Assembly (NCBI GenBank): GCA_963674835.2
Contig: CAXXKC010000002.1
Span: 558,001 to 622,000 of the forward strand
Source of the DNA: G963674835 sp963674835
Lineage (GTDB): Bacteria; Planctomycetota; Planctomycetia; Pirellulales; Thermoguttaceae
Length of the DNA stretch: 64,000 nucleotides
Reading direction: 5' to 3'
Part shown: positions 42,784 through 51,456 of the stretch, one piece after another
How positions within the stretch are numbered: position 1 is the stretch's first letter
Layout of the letters: every line of letters begins with the position of its first letter
Notes under the pieces: model-generated
Seen by the model: the letters and a program-made list of their open reading frames with translations, nothing else
What the model was told of the DNA's origin: nothing
Database searches by the model: none
Made by a program: the position numbers and the translations under genes

Positions 42784-44421
42784 ATGTCGACTGAAGTACC
42801 GATGGATCCGGCGGAAGTGCGACAGGATTTGCTGAAGCTCTACCCGCCCAAGGTCGCCCGGAAGCGTGCGCAGCAGATCGTCGTCGCCGAGACGACCGAC
42901 GCGGAGAGCCCGCCGGAAATCCTCGCCAACGTGCGAACCACGCCGGGCATCATCACGCAACGCGGCTGCAGTTATGCGGGCTGTAAGGGAGTGGTTCTCG
43001 GGCCAACTCGGGATATCGTCAATATCACGCACGGACCGATCGGCTGCGGGTTCTATTCCTGGCTCACGCGGCGCAACCAGACGCGCCCGGATACGCCCAG
43101 CGACGACAACTACATGACCTACTGCTTTTCGACCGACATGCAGGAGGAGCAGATCGTCTTCGGCGGTGAAAAGAAGCTCCGCGCGGCCATCCAGGAGGCC
43201 TACGACCTGTTTCACCCGAAGGCGATCGCGGTGTTTGCAACGTGTCCGGTTGGCCTGATCGGCGACGATGTTCATGCCGTTACGCGAGAGATGAAGGAGA
43301 AGCTCGGCATCAACGTCTTTGCCTTCAGTTGCGAGGGCTACAAGGGAGTCAGCCAGTCCGCCGGCCACCACATCGCCAACAACCAGTTGTTCAGGCACGT
43401 GATCGGTCGCGACGACACGGCGGGTACGGGCGAGTTCCGTATCGGGCTCCTGGGCGAATACAATATCGGCGGCGATGCGTTTCTGATCGAGGAACTGCTC
43501 GAGCGATGCGGCATCGAGCTGACAGCAACATTCAGTGGGAACTCGACCGTCGGACAATTCGAACGGGCACACACGGTCGATCTGAATTGTGTCATGTGCC
43601 ACCGCTCGATCAACTACGTGGCCGACATGATCGAGAAGAAGTTCGGCATCCCTTGGATCAAGATCAACTTCCTCGGAGCCAAGAGCACGGCGAAATCGCT
43701 CCGCAAGATCGCCCAATACTTCGAGAATCCCGCGTTGACCGAGCGGGTTGAACACGTGATCGAGGAGGAGATGGCGGAAGTACTGAGCGCACAGGAGGAG
43801 GTGCGTGCCCGCTGCGAGGGCAAGACGGCGATGCTCTTCGTCGGTGGCAGCCGTGCGCATCACTACCAGGATCTGTTTGCTGAGATCGGTATGAAGACGA
43901 TCGCCGCCGGATACGAGTTTGCACATCGCGACGACTATGAAGGGCGGCGAGTGATTCCCAACATCAAGATCGACGCCGACAGTCGGAACATCGAGGAATT
44001 GACGGTCGAGGCGGACGCAGAGAGGTATCGCCCGCGGCTGAGCGACGACGAGCGCGATCGCCTCGGCGCCACCGGGTTTCGCTTCAAGGAGTATGAAGGG
44101 ATGATGCCGACGATGGAGCAGCGCACGCTCGTGATCGACGATATCAGCCACTACGAAATGGAACAGATGATCGAGATCTATCGGCCTGACATCTTCTGTG
44201 CCGGAATCAAAGAGAAGTATGTCGTGCAGAAGATGGGCGTTCCCTGCAAGCAACTGCACAGCTACGACTACGGCGGCCCCTACGCAGTCTTCCAGGGTGC
44301 CATCAACTTCTACCGGGAGGTCGACCGGATGGTGAACACGCGGATCTGGTCGATGATCCGCCCCCCCTGGGAACAGTCGGCGGCGTCGCTGGATGCCAAG
44401 TTCGTCTACGACGACGCGTGA
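42784..44421 (+). CDS. nifD: NifD, nitrogenase molybdenum-iron protein alpha chain
   Basis: The 545-residue subunit holds the FeMo-cofactor and half of the P-cluster. P-cluster cysteines are Cys62, Cys88 and Cys154. Cofactor ligands are Cys272 (in VMCHRSINY) and His492 (in QLHSYDYGGPY), and His195 in GHHIAN is the substrate-site residue. An insertion of about 50 residues (~398-445) is characteristic of clostridial/methanogen-type NifD. The Mo-type ligand set makes a V- or Fe-only enzyme unlikely. The ATG at 42784 lies 27 bp after nifI2. Confidence 0.98.
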   Translation: MSTEVPMDPAEVRQDLLKLYPPKVARKRAQQIVVAETTDAESPPEILANVRTTPGIITQRGCSYAGCKGVVLGPTRDIVNITHGPIGCGFYSWLTRRNQTRPDTPSDDNYMTYCFSTDMQEEQIVFGGEKKLRAAIQEAYDLFHPKAIAVFATCPVGLIGDDVHAVTREMKEKLGINVFAFSCEGYKGVSQSAGHHIANNQLFRHVIGRDDTAGTGEFRIGLLGEYNIGGDAFLIEELLERCGIELTATFSGNSTVGQFERAHTVDLNCVMCHRSINYVADMIEKKFGIPWIKINFLGAKSTAKSLRKIAQYFENPALTERVEHVIEEEMAEVLSAQEEVRARCEGKTAMLFVGGSRAHHYQDLFAEIGMKTIAAGYEFAHRDDYEGRRVIPNIKIDADSRNIEELTVEADAERYRPRLSDDERDRLGATGFRFKEYEGMMPTMEQRTLVIDDISHYEMEQMIEIYRPDIFCAGIKEKYVVQKMGVPCKQLHSYDYGGPYAVFQGAINFYREVDRMVNTRIWSMIRPPWEQSAASLDAKFVYDDA

Positions 44422-44494
44422 GACGCGTGTTCGATTGGCCGTCCATCGCGTCGCTCAGTGCGGCGATTCCATTTCCAATGCCCAGGTGAAAACC

Positions 44495-45877
44495 ATGCTA
44501 CTTCGTCATACCACCGCGGAAATCACCGAGCGCAAGGCCCTGACGGTCAACCCGGCGAAGACCTGCCAGCCGATCGGCGCCATGTACGCGGCGTTGGGGA
44601 TCCACCGCTGCCTGCCCCATAGCCACGGGTCGCAAGGCTGCTGTGCATACCACCGCAGCACGCTGACGCGTCACTACAAAGAGCCGATCATGGCGGCGAC
44701 CAGTTCGTTCACCGAGGGTTCGGCCGTCTTCGGCGGCCAGGCAAACCTGCTGCAGGCCGTCCAGAACATCTTCGCCGTGTACGATCCCGACGTGATCGCC
44801 GTCCATACGACGTGCCTGTCGGAGACGATCGGCGACGACGTGCCGCAAATCATCGGCAAGGCGAGAGACGAGGGCAAGGTGCCATCGGGCAAGTATGTGA
44901 TCCACACGAGCACGCCCAGCTACGTCGGCACGCATGTGACCGGTTTCTCGAACATGGTCCGCAGCATGGTCGACTATTTCGCCGTCGAGTCGGCAAGGAA
45001 ATCGCCGACGATCAACATCATCCCCGGCTGGGTCGAGCCGGCCGATATGCGCGAGATCAAGCGGCTGGTCGGGTTGCTCGGCGTCCATTCCATCGTATTC
45101 CCCGATACGTCGGAGGTGTTGGACGCCCCGCAGACCGGCGAACACCAGTTCTATCCGCAAGGCGGAGTTACCGTCGATAACTTGTGCCGCACGGGCGCCA
45201 GTCAGGCGACGCTCGCGCTGGGGCCCAGTTCCTCGGAAGCGGCCGCCCGGTTGCTGGAAACGAAGTTCCGCGTCGCACCGCGTGTGCTGGAACTGCCCAT
45301 TGGTCTGCGGGCAACCGATCGCTTCATCAACACGATGCGGAAAATCGCGGGCGTGAAGGTGCCGCCGGAGATCATCGCCGAACGCGGCCGGCTGATGGAC
45401 TTGATCACCGACATGCATCAGTACTTCCACGGCAAGCGCGTGGCCCTTTGGGGCGATCCCGATCAGCTCGTTGCCCTGGCCGAATTCCTGGCCGACATCG
45501 ACATGCGTCCGGTGTACCTTGTGACCGGGACGCCCGGCAAGCGGTTCGAGGAGCGCGTTCAGGCAGTCCTCGGCGACCACGTGCCCGAGGCCATTGTGCG
45601 TCAGGGCGCGACGGCCGACATGTTTCTCATGCATCAGTGGATCAAGCAGCAGCCGGTCGATTTGTTGATCGGCAATACCTACGGCAAGTACATCGCCCGG
45701 GACGAGGGCATCCCCTTCGTTCGCCACGGCTTTCCGATCCTCGACCGCGTGGGGCACTCGTACTTTCCCACGGTCGGCTACGCGGGTGGAATCCGCTTGT
45801 TGGAGATGATCCTCAACGCGCTTCTGGATCACAAGGACCGCAACAGTCCGGAGGAGAGCTTCGAGCTGGTGATGTAA
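44495..45877 (+). CDS. nifK: NifK, nitrogenase molybdenum-iron protein beta chain
   Basis: The 460-residue subunit completes the P-cluster with Cys24 (KTCQPIGA), Cys49 (GSQGC) and Cys107 (TTCLSETIGDD). Compared with Azotobacter NifK it lacks roughly 46-60 N-terminal residues, as in Clostridium-type enzymes. The ATG at 44495 follows AGGTG; an upstream in-frame extension to 44393 has no similarity. It is separated from nifD by 73 bp. Confidence 0.97.
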   Translation: MLLRHTTAEITERKALTVNPAKTCQPIGAMYAALGIHRCLPHSHGSQGCCAYHRSTLTRHYKEPIMAATSSFTEGSAVFGGQANLLQAVQNIFAVYDPDVIAVHTTCLSETIGDDVPQIIGKARDEGKVPSGKYVIHTSTPSYVGTHVTGFSNMVRSMVDYFAVESARKSPTINIIPGWVEPADMREIKRLVGLLGVHSIVFPDTSEVLDAPQTGEHQFYPQGGVTVDNLCRTGASQATLALGPSSSEAAARLLETKFRVAPRVLELPIGLRATDRFINTMRKIAGVKVPPEIIAERGRLMDLITDMHQYFHGKRVALWGDPDQLVALAEFLADIDMRPVYLVTGTPGKRFEERVQAVLGDHVPEAIVRQGATADMFLMHQWIKQQPVDLLIGNTYGKYIARDEGIPFVRHGFPILDRVGHSYFPTVGYAGGIRLLEMILNALLDHKDRNSPEESFELVM

Positions 45878-45916
45878 CACGTTCTAAACTCCCTCATTTG
45901 CTTCGCGTGGTCTCGC

Positions 45917-45947
45917 GGGGCGCGGCTGCCAGCCCTGGCCGCGCCCC
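45917..45947 (+). promoter_or_regulatory. Intercistronic stem-loop between nifK and nifE
   Basis: GGGGCGCGGC (45917-45926) pairs perfectly with GCCGCGCCCC (45938-45947) around an 11-nt loop. No T-run follows, so it is more likely to protect or process the upstream nifHDK mRNA, or partly attenuate nifENBV, than to terminate fully. Confidence 0.55.
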
Positions 45948-45973
45948 CGCCACGGGAGGCGAGCCGGTCAGCC

Positions 45974-47323
45974 ATGCTTGACATTCTTGACGCCAGAAAG
46001 CCCCAGATCCACGAAATGGGAACCGCCCCGTTTGCGATGGCCTGCGAGAAGCAGAGCTTGGCGGGCGCGGTGAGCCAGCGGGCGTGCGTATTCTGCGGAT
46101 CGCGCGTGGTTCTGTACCCGATCGCCGACGCGCTGCACCTCATCCACGGTCCGATCGGCTGTGCTGCATACACGCGGGATATTCGCGGCGCGCTAAGCTC
46201 GGGGCCGGAACTGCATCGCATGAGTTTCTCCACGGATCTGCGCGAGCACGACGTGATCTATGGAGGCGAAAAGAAGCTCTACGCGGCCTTGGTGGAACTG
46301 ATCAACCGTTACCAGCCGAAGGCGGCGTTCGTCTATTCAACGTGCATTGTCGGCCTGATCGGCGACGACGTGGCCGCCGTTTGCCGTCGCGTCACGGAAG
46401 AAAAGGGGATCGACGTGTTGCCGATCTACTGCGAAGGCTTCCGCGGGACAAAGAAGGACGGCTATCGCGCCGCGTGCGACGGACTGGCCAAGCTTGTCGG
46501 CACCGGAAGCACGGATGGGCTAGGCTCTCGGGGAATCAACATCCTCGGCGACTTCAACCTGGCTGGCGAGACCTGGATCATTCGCGACTATTATCGGCGG
46601 ATCGGCGTGGATGTGGTGGCAACGATCACCGGCGACGGCCGGATCGATGCCATCCGCCGCGCCCACGGGGCCAAGCTGAACGTTGTGCAGTGTTCTGGTT
46701 CAACCGTTCACCTGGCCCGCTGGATGCAGGACAAGTACGACATTCCATTCCTTCGCGTGTCGTACTTCGGGCTAGAAGACATGTCCAGAGCGTTGTACGA
46801 CGTCGCCGACCATTTTGGCGATCCGTCCATCCGTCAGCGAGCCCAGGAGTTGGTTCGCGATGAGGTCTCGGCCGTCTTGCCGGAACTCCGTGAGCATCGG
46901 CAAGCGTTGGAGGGCCGTCGAGCCGCGATCTACACGGGCGGAGCTTTCAAGGCGTTCTCCCTGGTTCGATCGCTGCGGACCTTGGGCATGCGGACGGTCG
47001 TAGTCGGCTCCCAAACGGGAACCGCCGAAGATTACGAGACGCTCCGTGAACTCTGCGACGAGGGAACGCTTCTGGTCGACGACGCCAATCCGCTGGAACT
47101 TTCCCGGTTCGTACAAGAGAAGGAAGTGGACCTGCTGATCGGCGGCGTCAAAGAGCGGCCGATTGCCTACAAGCTGGGAATCGGCTTCTGCGACCACAAC
47201 CACGAGCGTCAGGTCGCGCTGGCGGGCTTCCAGGGGATGTTGAACTTTGCCAAAGAGGTCCGCTGTTCGGTCACGACGCCCGTCTGGGAGCTTTGCCCTC
47301 GCCGCAAAGGACGCGCATCGTGA
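45974..47323 (+). CDS. nifE: NifE, FeMo-cofactor scaffold alpha subunit
   Basis: The 449-residue NifD paralogue forms the NifEN scaffold on which NifB-co is matured to FeMo-cofactor. It retains cluster cysteines in RACVFCGSR, GPIGC and STCIVGLIGDD, and has the CEGFRGTKKDGYRAAC segment typical of NifE. It lacks the NifD cofactor histidine context. It lies 96 bp after nifK and overlaps the nifN start by 4 nt. Confidence 0.95.
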   Translation: MLDILDARKPQIHEMGTAPFAMACEKQSLAGAVSQRACVFCGSRVVLYPIADALHLIHGPIGCAAYTRDIRGALSSGPELHRMSFSTDLREHDVIYGGEKKLYAALVELINRYQPKAAFVYSTCIVGLIGDDVAAVCRRVTEEKGIDVLPIYCEGFRGTKKDGYRAACDGLAKLVGTGSTDGLGSRGINILGDFNLAGETWIIRDYYRRIGVDVVATITGDGRIDAIRRAHGAKLNVVQCSGSTVHLARWMQDKYDIPFLRVSYFGLEDMSRALYDVADHFGDPSIRQRAQELVRDEVSAVLPELREHRQALEGRRAAIYTGGAFKAFSLVRSLRTLGMRTVVVGSQTGTAEDYETLRELCDEGTLLVDDANPLELSRFVQEKEVDLLIGGVKERPIAYKLGIGFCDHNHERQVALAGFQGMLNFAKEVRCSVTTPVWELCPRRKGRAS

Positions 47324-48687
47324 AACGGACTGCGACCGAATCTCCTGCGAACTTCAAAGCGGTGGCCCGCAACACGTGCCGGCTCTGCGCCCCGTTGGGA
47401 GCGTGCCTGGCCTTTCGCGGGGTGGAAGGTGCCATGCCCTTTCTGCACGGCTCGCAAGGATGCGCGACGTACATCCGCCGCTACATGATCAGCCATTTCC
47501 GCGAGCCGTTGGACATCGCTTCGTCGAGCTTCGGAGAAGAGTCGGCCATATTCGGTGGCCGCGACAATCTGCGCATTGGGTTGGAGAACGTCGTTCGGCA
47601 GTACGCCCCGCAACTGATCGGTATTGCGACCACGTGCCTCACGGAAACGATTGGGGACGACGTGTCGATGTATCTCCACGAAATCAAGGCGGATCGAAAC
47701 GCCGACTTGCCTGCGATCGTGCACGTCTCCACGCCGAGCTATTCGGCCGCTTACGAAGACGGATACGATGCCGCGGTGCTGGCGATGGTGGAGACACTGG
47801 CCGCGAAGGGACCGGCGCACAATGGGATCAATGTTATCGCGCCGATCGCCTCGCCGGCCGATTTGCGACATTTGAAGACCGTATGCAGCGAATACGGCCT
47901 GCAAGCGACGCTCGTGCCCGACTACTCCGACACTCTGGACGGACCGACGTGGTCCGAATATCAGCGGATTCCGGCCGGCGGAACACCATTGGATGCGATC
48001 GGTCGGATGGGCGCAGCCCGCGCAACGATCGAATTCGGTTTCGCAGGCTCCGAGAAACGTACTGCCGGGAAGTTCCTCGAAGAGCAGTATGGCGTGCCGC
48101 GTTACGCCGTTCCTTTGCCGGTCGGTGTGAAGGCTACCGATCGGTTTCACGAGGTCCTCGGGGAACTCGGCCAGGCAGTCGACCCATCGCGCCACGCGAG
48201 CGAAAGAGGCAGACTGATCGATTGCTATGTCGATGCTCACAAGTATGTCTTCGGCAGGCGGGCGGTCGTGTATGGCGAGCGGGATCTGGTGGCCGCGCTC
48301 GCTGGATTTCTGGCGGAGATCGGAATTGCGCCTGTCCTCTGTGCGTCGGGAAGCGACGCAGGCCGACTTCGGCGAGCGATTGCTTCTGCCGGGGGTGACC
48401 TGCCCGATGGAATCACCGTGCGTGAAGACGCCGATTTCGTCGAGATTGAAGAGCGAGCCGTTTCGCTACGTCCCGACTTGATGATCGGCAATAGCAAGGG
48501 ATATCCGCTGGTGAAGCGGCTCAAGATTCCCTTGGTTCGAGTTGGGTTTCCCATCCACGACCGTATCGACGGTCCCCGGCTGCTCCATCTGGGCTACCCG
48601 GGTGCGCAGCAATTGTTCGATCGGGTGACCAACGCGCTTGTGGAAGCAGCGCAAGATGCATCGCCAGTTGGCTACAGCCATATGTAG
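47320..48687 (+). CDS. nifN: NifN, FeMo-cofactor scaffold beta subunit
   Basis: The 455-residue NifK paralogue pairs with NifE. It shows NTCRLCAPLGA, HGSQGCATY and TTCLTETIGDD, the counterparts of the NifK cluster segments. The start is GTG at 47320, overlapping the nifE stop in GTGA, with AAGGA eight bases upstream; a TTG at 47293 would extend it without conserved sequence. nifB follows after 18 bp. Confidence 0.94.
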   Translation: MKRTATESPANFKAVARNTCRLCAPLGACLAFRGVEGAMPFLHGSQGCATYIRRYMISHFREPLDIASSSFGEESAIFGGRDNLRIGLENVVRQYAPQLIGIATTCLTETIGDDVSMYLHEIKADRNADLPAIVHVSTPSYSAAYEDGYDAAVLAMVETLAAKGPAHNGINVIAPIASPADLRHLKTVCSEYGLQATLVPDYSDTLDGPTWSEYQRIPAGGTPLDAIGRMGAARATIEFGFAGSEKRTAGKFLEEQYGVPRYAVPLPVGVKATDRFHEVLGELGQAVDPSRHASERGRLIDCYVDAHKYVFGRRAVVYGERDLVAALAGFLAEIGIAPVLCASGSDAGRLRRAIASAGGDLPDGITVREDADFVEIEERAVSLRPDLMIGNSKGYPLVKRLKIPLVRVGFPIHDRIDGPRLLHLGYPGAQQLFDRVTNALVEAAQDASPVGYSHM

Positions 48688-48705
48688 GAGGCAAACGAAT
48701 CGACC

Positions 48706-49968
48706 ATGTCACGCGACTTGTCGTGCCATCCGTGCTTTAACGATGCTGTCCGGCACGCGTTCGCCCGCATCCATCTTCCGGTCGCGCCGGAGTGCAACGT
48801 GCAGTGTAACTTCTGCAAGCGGGTGTACGACTGCGTCAACGAGAGTCGACCGGGGGTTACAAGTGTGCTGCTGACGCCGCTTCAGGCGCTGAAATACTTG
48901 CAGGAATCGTTGAAACGCGACCCTCGAATCAGCGTGGTCGGAATCGCGGGCCCGGGCGACCCGTTTGCCACGCCGGAACGGACACTCCAAACACTGCAAC
49001 TGGTTCGCGAGGCATTCCCCGAGATGCTGCTGTGCGTGGCATCGAACGGTTTGAATGTCGATTCCCATGTGGACCGCTTGGCCAGCCTGGCGGTTAGCCA
49101 CGTCACGCTGACGGTGAATGCCGTCGATCCGGCCATTGGCGCGAAGATCTATGCCTGGGTCCGCGACGGGAAACGAATGTACCGCAGCCAGGTCGGGGCA
49201 GGACTGCTCTGGACCCGACAGGCCGACGCCATCCGCAACCTGAAACGCCAGGGAGTGACCGTGAAGGTAAACACGATTGTCATTCCGGGCGTCAACGACC
49301 AGCATGTGGTCGACGTTGCGCGGCGTGTCGCAGAATTGGGCGCCGACATCAGTAACTGCGTCCCGCTGTATCCCGTTGCCGGGACCGTGTTCGGGTGCGT
49401 GGAGCCGCCTAAACCGGAACAAGTTGCGGCACTCCGAGCCGAGGTTGGCCGGTACTTGCCGGTGATGGCGCACTGCGCACGGTGTCGCGCCGACGCCGTG
49501 GGGCTGCTGGGCGAAGCCTCTTCGCCGGAAGCCGAGCTGGCACTGCTCCATGCGTCGACCACTCCGTCATCATCCGACGAGGCACGCCCGAACGTAGCCG
49601 TGGCAACCCTGGAGGGCGTATTGGTGAACGAACACCTGGGCTCCGCTCAGCAGTTGGCCATCTACGGACCGCGAGACGGGTCGTTTCAACTGCTGGAGAC
49701 GCGAGCCACGCCACCACCCGGCGGTGGACGCGACCGCTGGCAGGCATTGGCCGAGACGCTTCGCGACTGCCAGGCCGTGCTGGTGGCCGACGCTGGCGAT
49801 ACTCCGCGCAATATTCTGGCCGAATACCAGATCAAGGTGATCTCGATGGAAGGACTGATCGAAGACGGCCTGAACGCCGTTTATCGGGGGATCGAGATCC
49901 GCTCGCCCTCGCCCACGCGCCTCCGTTGCGGCAGCGGTTGCGGCGGCAACGGCCAAGGCTGTTCGTAG
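48706..49968 (+). CDS. nifB: NifB, radical SAM FeMo-cofactor biosynthesis protein with NifX-like domain
   Basis: The 420-residue protein makes NifB-co, the 8Fe-9S-C precursor of FeMo-cofactor. The N-terminal radical SAM domain has CNVQCNFC (Cys30, Cys34, Cys37), preceded by HPCFNDAVRHAFARIHLPVA. A C-terminal NifX/dinitrogenase-cofactor-binding domain (~300-400, VNEHLGSAQQLAIYG) may replace the missing separate nifX. The tail ends CGSGCGGNGQGCS, an unusual Gly/Cys-rich extension. AGGAGG lies 14 bases before the ATG. Confidence 0.97.
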   Translation: MSRDLSCHPCFNDAVRHAFARIHLPVAPECNVQCNFCKRVYDCVNESRPGVTSVLLTPLQALKYLQESLKRDPRISVVGIAGPGDPFATPERTLQTLQLVREAFPEMLLCVASNGLNVDSHVDRLASLAVSHVTLTVNAVDPAIGAKIYAWVRDGKRMYRSQVGAGLLWTRQADAIRNLKRQGVTVKVNTIVIPGVNDQHVVDVARRVAELGADISNCVPLYPVAGTVFGCVEPPKPEQVAALRAEVGRYLPVMAHCARCRADAVGLLGEASSPEAELALLHASTTPSSSDEARPNVAVATLEGVLVNEHLGSAQQLAIYGPRDGSFQLLETRATPPPGGGRDRWQALAETLRDCQAVLVADAGDTPRNILAEYQIKVISMEGLIEDGLNAVYRGIEIRSPSPTRLRCGSGCGGNGQGCS

Positions 49969-50006
49969 ACCCGACGTTTCCACCCACGATTGAAGGACAC
50001 AACCCG

Positions 50007-50309
50007 ATGCACAAGCCCGAGTATCATTTCTTTCTCTGTAACAGTTTCCGGATGAACGGCGATCCCCGGGGTTCGTGTAACCGCAAGAACGCTCCCGAGC
50101 TGCTCCAGTACCTACAAACCGAAATCACTGACCGCGGCATCGACGCGATCGTGTCGACGACCAGTTGCCTGAACGTGTGCGAGAAGGGCCCCGTCTTGGT
50201 GATCTATCCGCAGGCGTGGTGGTACTACGGGCTGGACGAGGCGAAGATCGACCAAATTCTCGACGCCTTCGAAAGCGGCGACACGGTGCCGGAGCTGTTG
50301 CTAACATAA
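50007..50309 (+). CDS. Thioredoxin-like [2Fe-2S] ferredoxin
   Basis: The 100-residue protein has four cysteines, Cys11, Cys24, Cys54 and Cys58, in the spacing C-x12-C-x29-C-x3-C that defines thioredoxin-fold 2Fe-2S ferredoxins (clostridial/Aquifex Fd1 type). Members have been found associated with nitrogenase in Clostridium pasteurianum and Azotobacter. Located between nifB and nifV and 38 bp after nifB, it probably acts as an electron carrier or protective partner of nitrogenase. Confidence 0.9.
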   Translation: MHKPEYHFFLCNSFRMNGDPRGSCNRKNAPELLQYLQTEITDRGIDAIVSTTSCLNVCEKGPVLVIYPQAWWYYGLDEAKIDQILDAFESGDTVPELLLT

Positions 50310-50322
50310 CGGGACGTTGGGA

Positions 50323-51453
50323 ATGGACTATCGCCCGGTTCGCCAACCCTGCATCCAGCTGGTCGACACGACGCTGCGCGACGGCGAACAGGCCGCCGGC
50401 GTGGCCTTTTCGCGACCCGAGAAGCTAGCCATCGCCAAGGCGCTGGCCGAGGCGGGCGTCGCCGAATTGGAGGTCGGCACACCGGCGATGGGCGACGAAG
50501 AGATCGACACGATCCGCGCCGTCGCACGGCTGGGGCTCCGCAGCCGACTGACCGTCTGGTGCCGGGCAACCCAGGGCGATCTCGATTTGGCGCGTCGTTG
50601 CGAGGTTCCGGGGGTCCATTTCTCCCTGCCCGTGTCGTCGCTTCAGCTTCATGCTCTCCGCAAGTCGAAGGCATGGGTCGTGGAGCAACTGGGCCGAATG
50701 ACCGATTTGGCGAAGCAGCACTTCGACTTCGTCTCGGTAGGCGCACAGGACGCTTCGCGGGCCGATCCGAGCTTCCTGGTCCGATGTGCTCGAGTTGCGA
50801 GGGACGCCGGGGTCGATCGCTTCCGTGTGGCCGATACGGTCGGCATATGGAGCCCTTCCCAGAGTTTCGCCGCCGTATCGAGCCTGCGGGCCAGCGTGAC
50901 AAACTTGTCGCTCGGGTTTCACGGACACAACGACCTGGGCATGGCCACAGCCAACACGCTCTCTGCGATCGAGGCGGGCGTTCAGAGCGTCGACGTGACG
51001 ATCAACGGTCTTGGAGAGCGGGCCGGCAACGCGCCGTTGGAAGAGGTCGCCCTGGCCTTGCGGAAGTGCTTGCGGCGCCCGGCCGGCATCGATACCCGCG
51101 CGTTGGCCCGGTTGTCGCGACTCGTTGCCAGCGCGGCCGGAATCTTGGTTCCTCGCAACAAGGCCGTGGTAGGCGAAGCGGCCTTCCTGCACGAATCAGG
51201 CATCCACGTTCGCGGTGTGCTCCAGGATCCACGGACCTACCAGCCCTACTCTCCCGCGGAAGTTGGGGCGGATCCGGCCGCCATCTCGCTGGGTCGACAT
51301 TCGGGAACGGCCGCAGTGCGCCACGTGCTTTCCAGCCGTGGCATTACGGTGACTCCCGACGAAGCGGTCGAGCTATTGGCTGCAATTCGGGCCCTGGCCG
51401 CACGTCGCAAGACCGTGAAGGCGCCCGAGGACGGATGCTGCCTCACGCGGTGA
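50323..51453 (+). CDS. nifV: NifV, homocitrate synthase
   Basis: The 376-residue DRE-TIM metallolyase condenses acetyl-CoA with 2-oxoglutarate to homocitrate, the organic ligand of FeMo-cofactor. It shows VDTTLRDGEQAAGVAF, the metal-binding FHGHNDLGMATANT and the INGLGERAGNAPLEE segment. The start is the ATG at 50323, 14 bp after the ferredoxin gene. Paralogous 2-isopropylmalate synthases share these motifs, but length and context make NifV most likely. It is the last gene of the cluster and converges with the Sel1 gene 3 bp away. Confidence 0.93.
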   Translation: MDYRPVRQPCIQLVDTTLRDGEQAAGVAFSRPEKLAIAKALAEAGVAELEVGTPAMGDEEIDTIRAVARLGLRSRLTVWCRATQGDLDLARRCEVPGVHFSLPVSSLQLHALRKSKAWVVEQLGRMTDLAKQHFDFVSVGAQDASRADPSFLVRCARVARDAGVDRFRVADTVGIWSPSQSFAAVSSLRASVTNLSLGFHGHNDLGMATANTLSAIEAGVQSVDVTINGLGERAGNAPLEEVALALRKCLRRPAGIDTRALARLSRLVASAAGILVPRNKAVVGEAAFLHESGIHVRGVLQDPRTYQPYSPAEVGADPAAISLGRHSGTAAVRHVLSSRGITVTPDEAVELLAAIRALAARRKTVKAPEDGCCLTR

Positions 51454-51456
51454 GGC

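Noticed and set aside
42295..44259. 654-codon open frame antisense to nifD and nifI2
   Set aside because: It is fully antisense to conserved nif genes; the composition is typical of the complementary strand of GC-rich coding DNA.
42784..45877. Alternative (V- or Fe-only) nitrogenase
   Set aside because: No anfG/vnfG delta subunit is present, NifD carries the Mo-type ligand context, and nifE/nifN/nifV lie in the same operon.
51440..51456. Hairpin GCCTCA-CGCGG-TGAGGC as a terminator between nifV and the Sel1 gene
   Set aside because: Only a 6-bp stem overlapping the nifV stop and no T-run on either strand.
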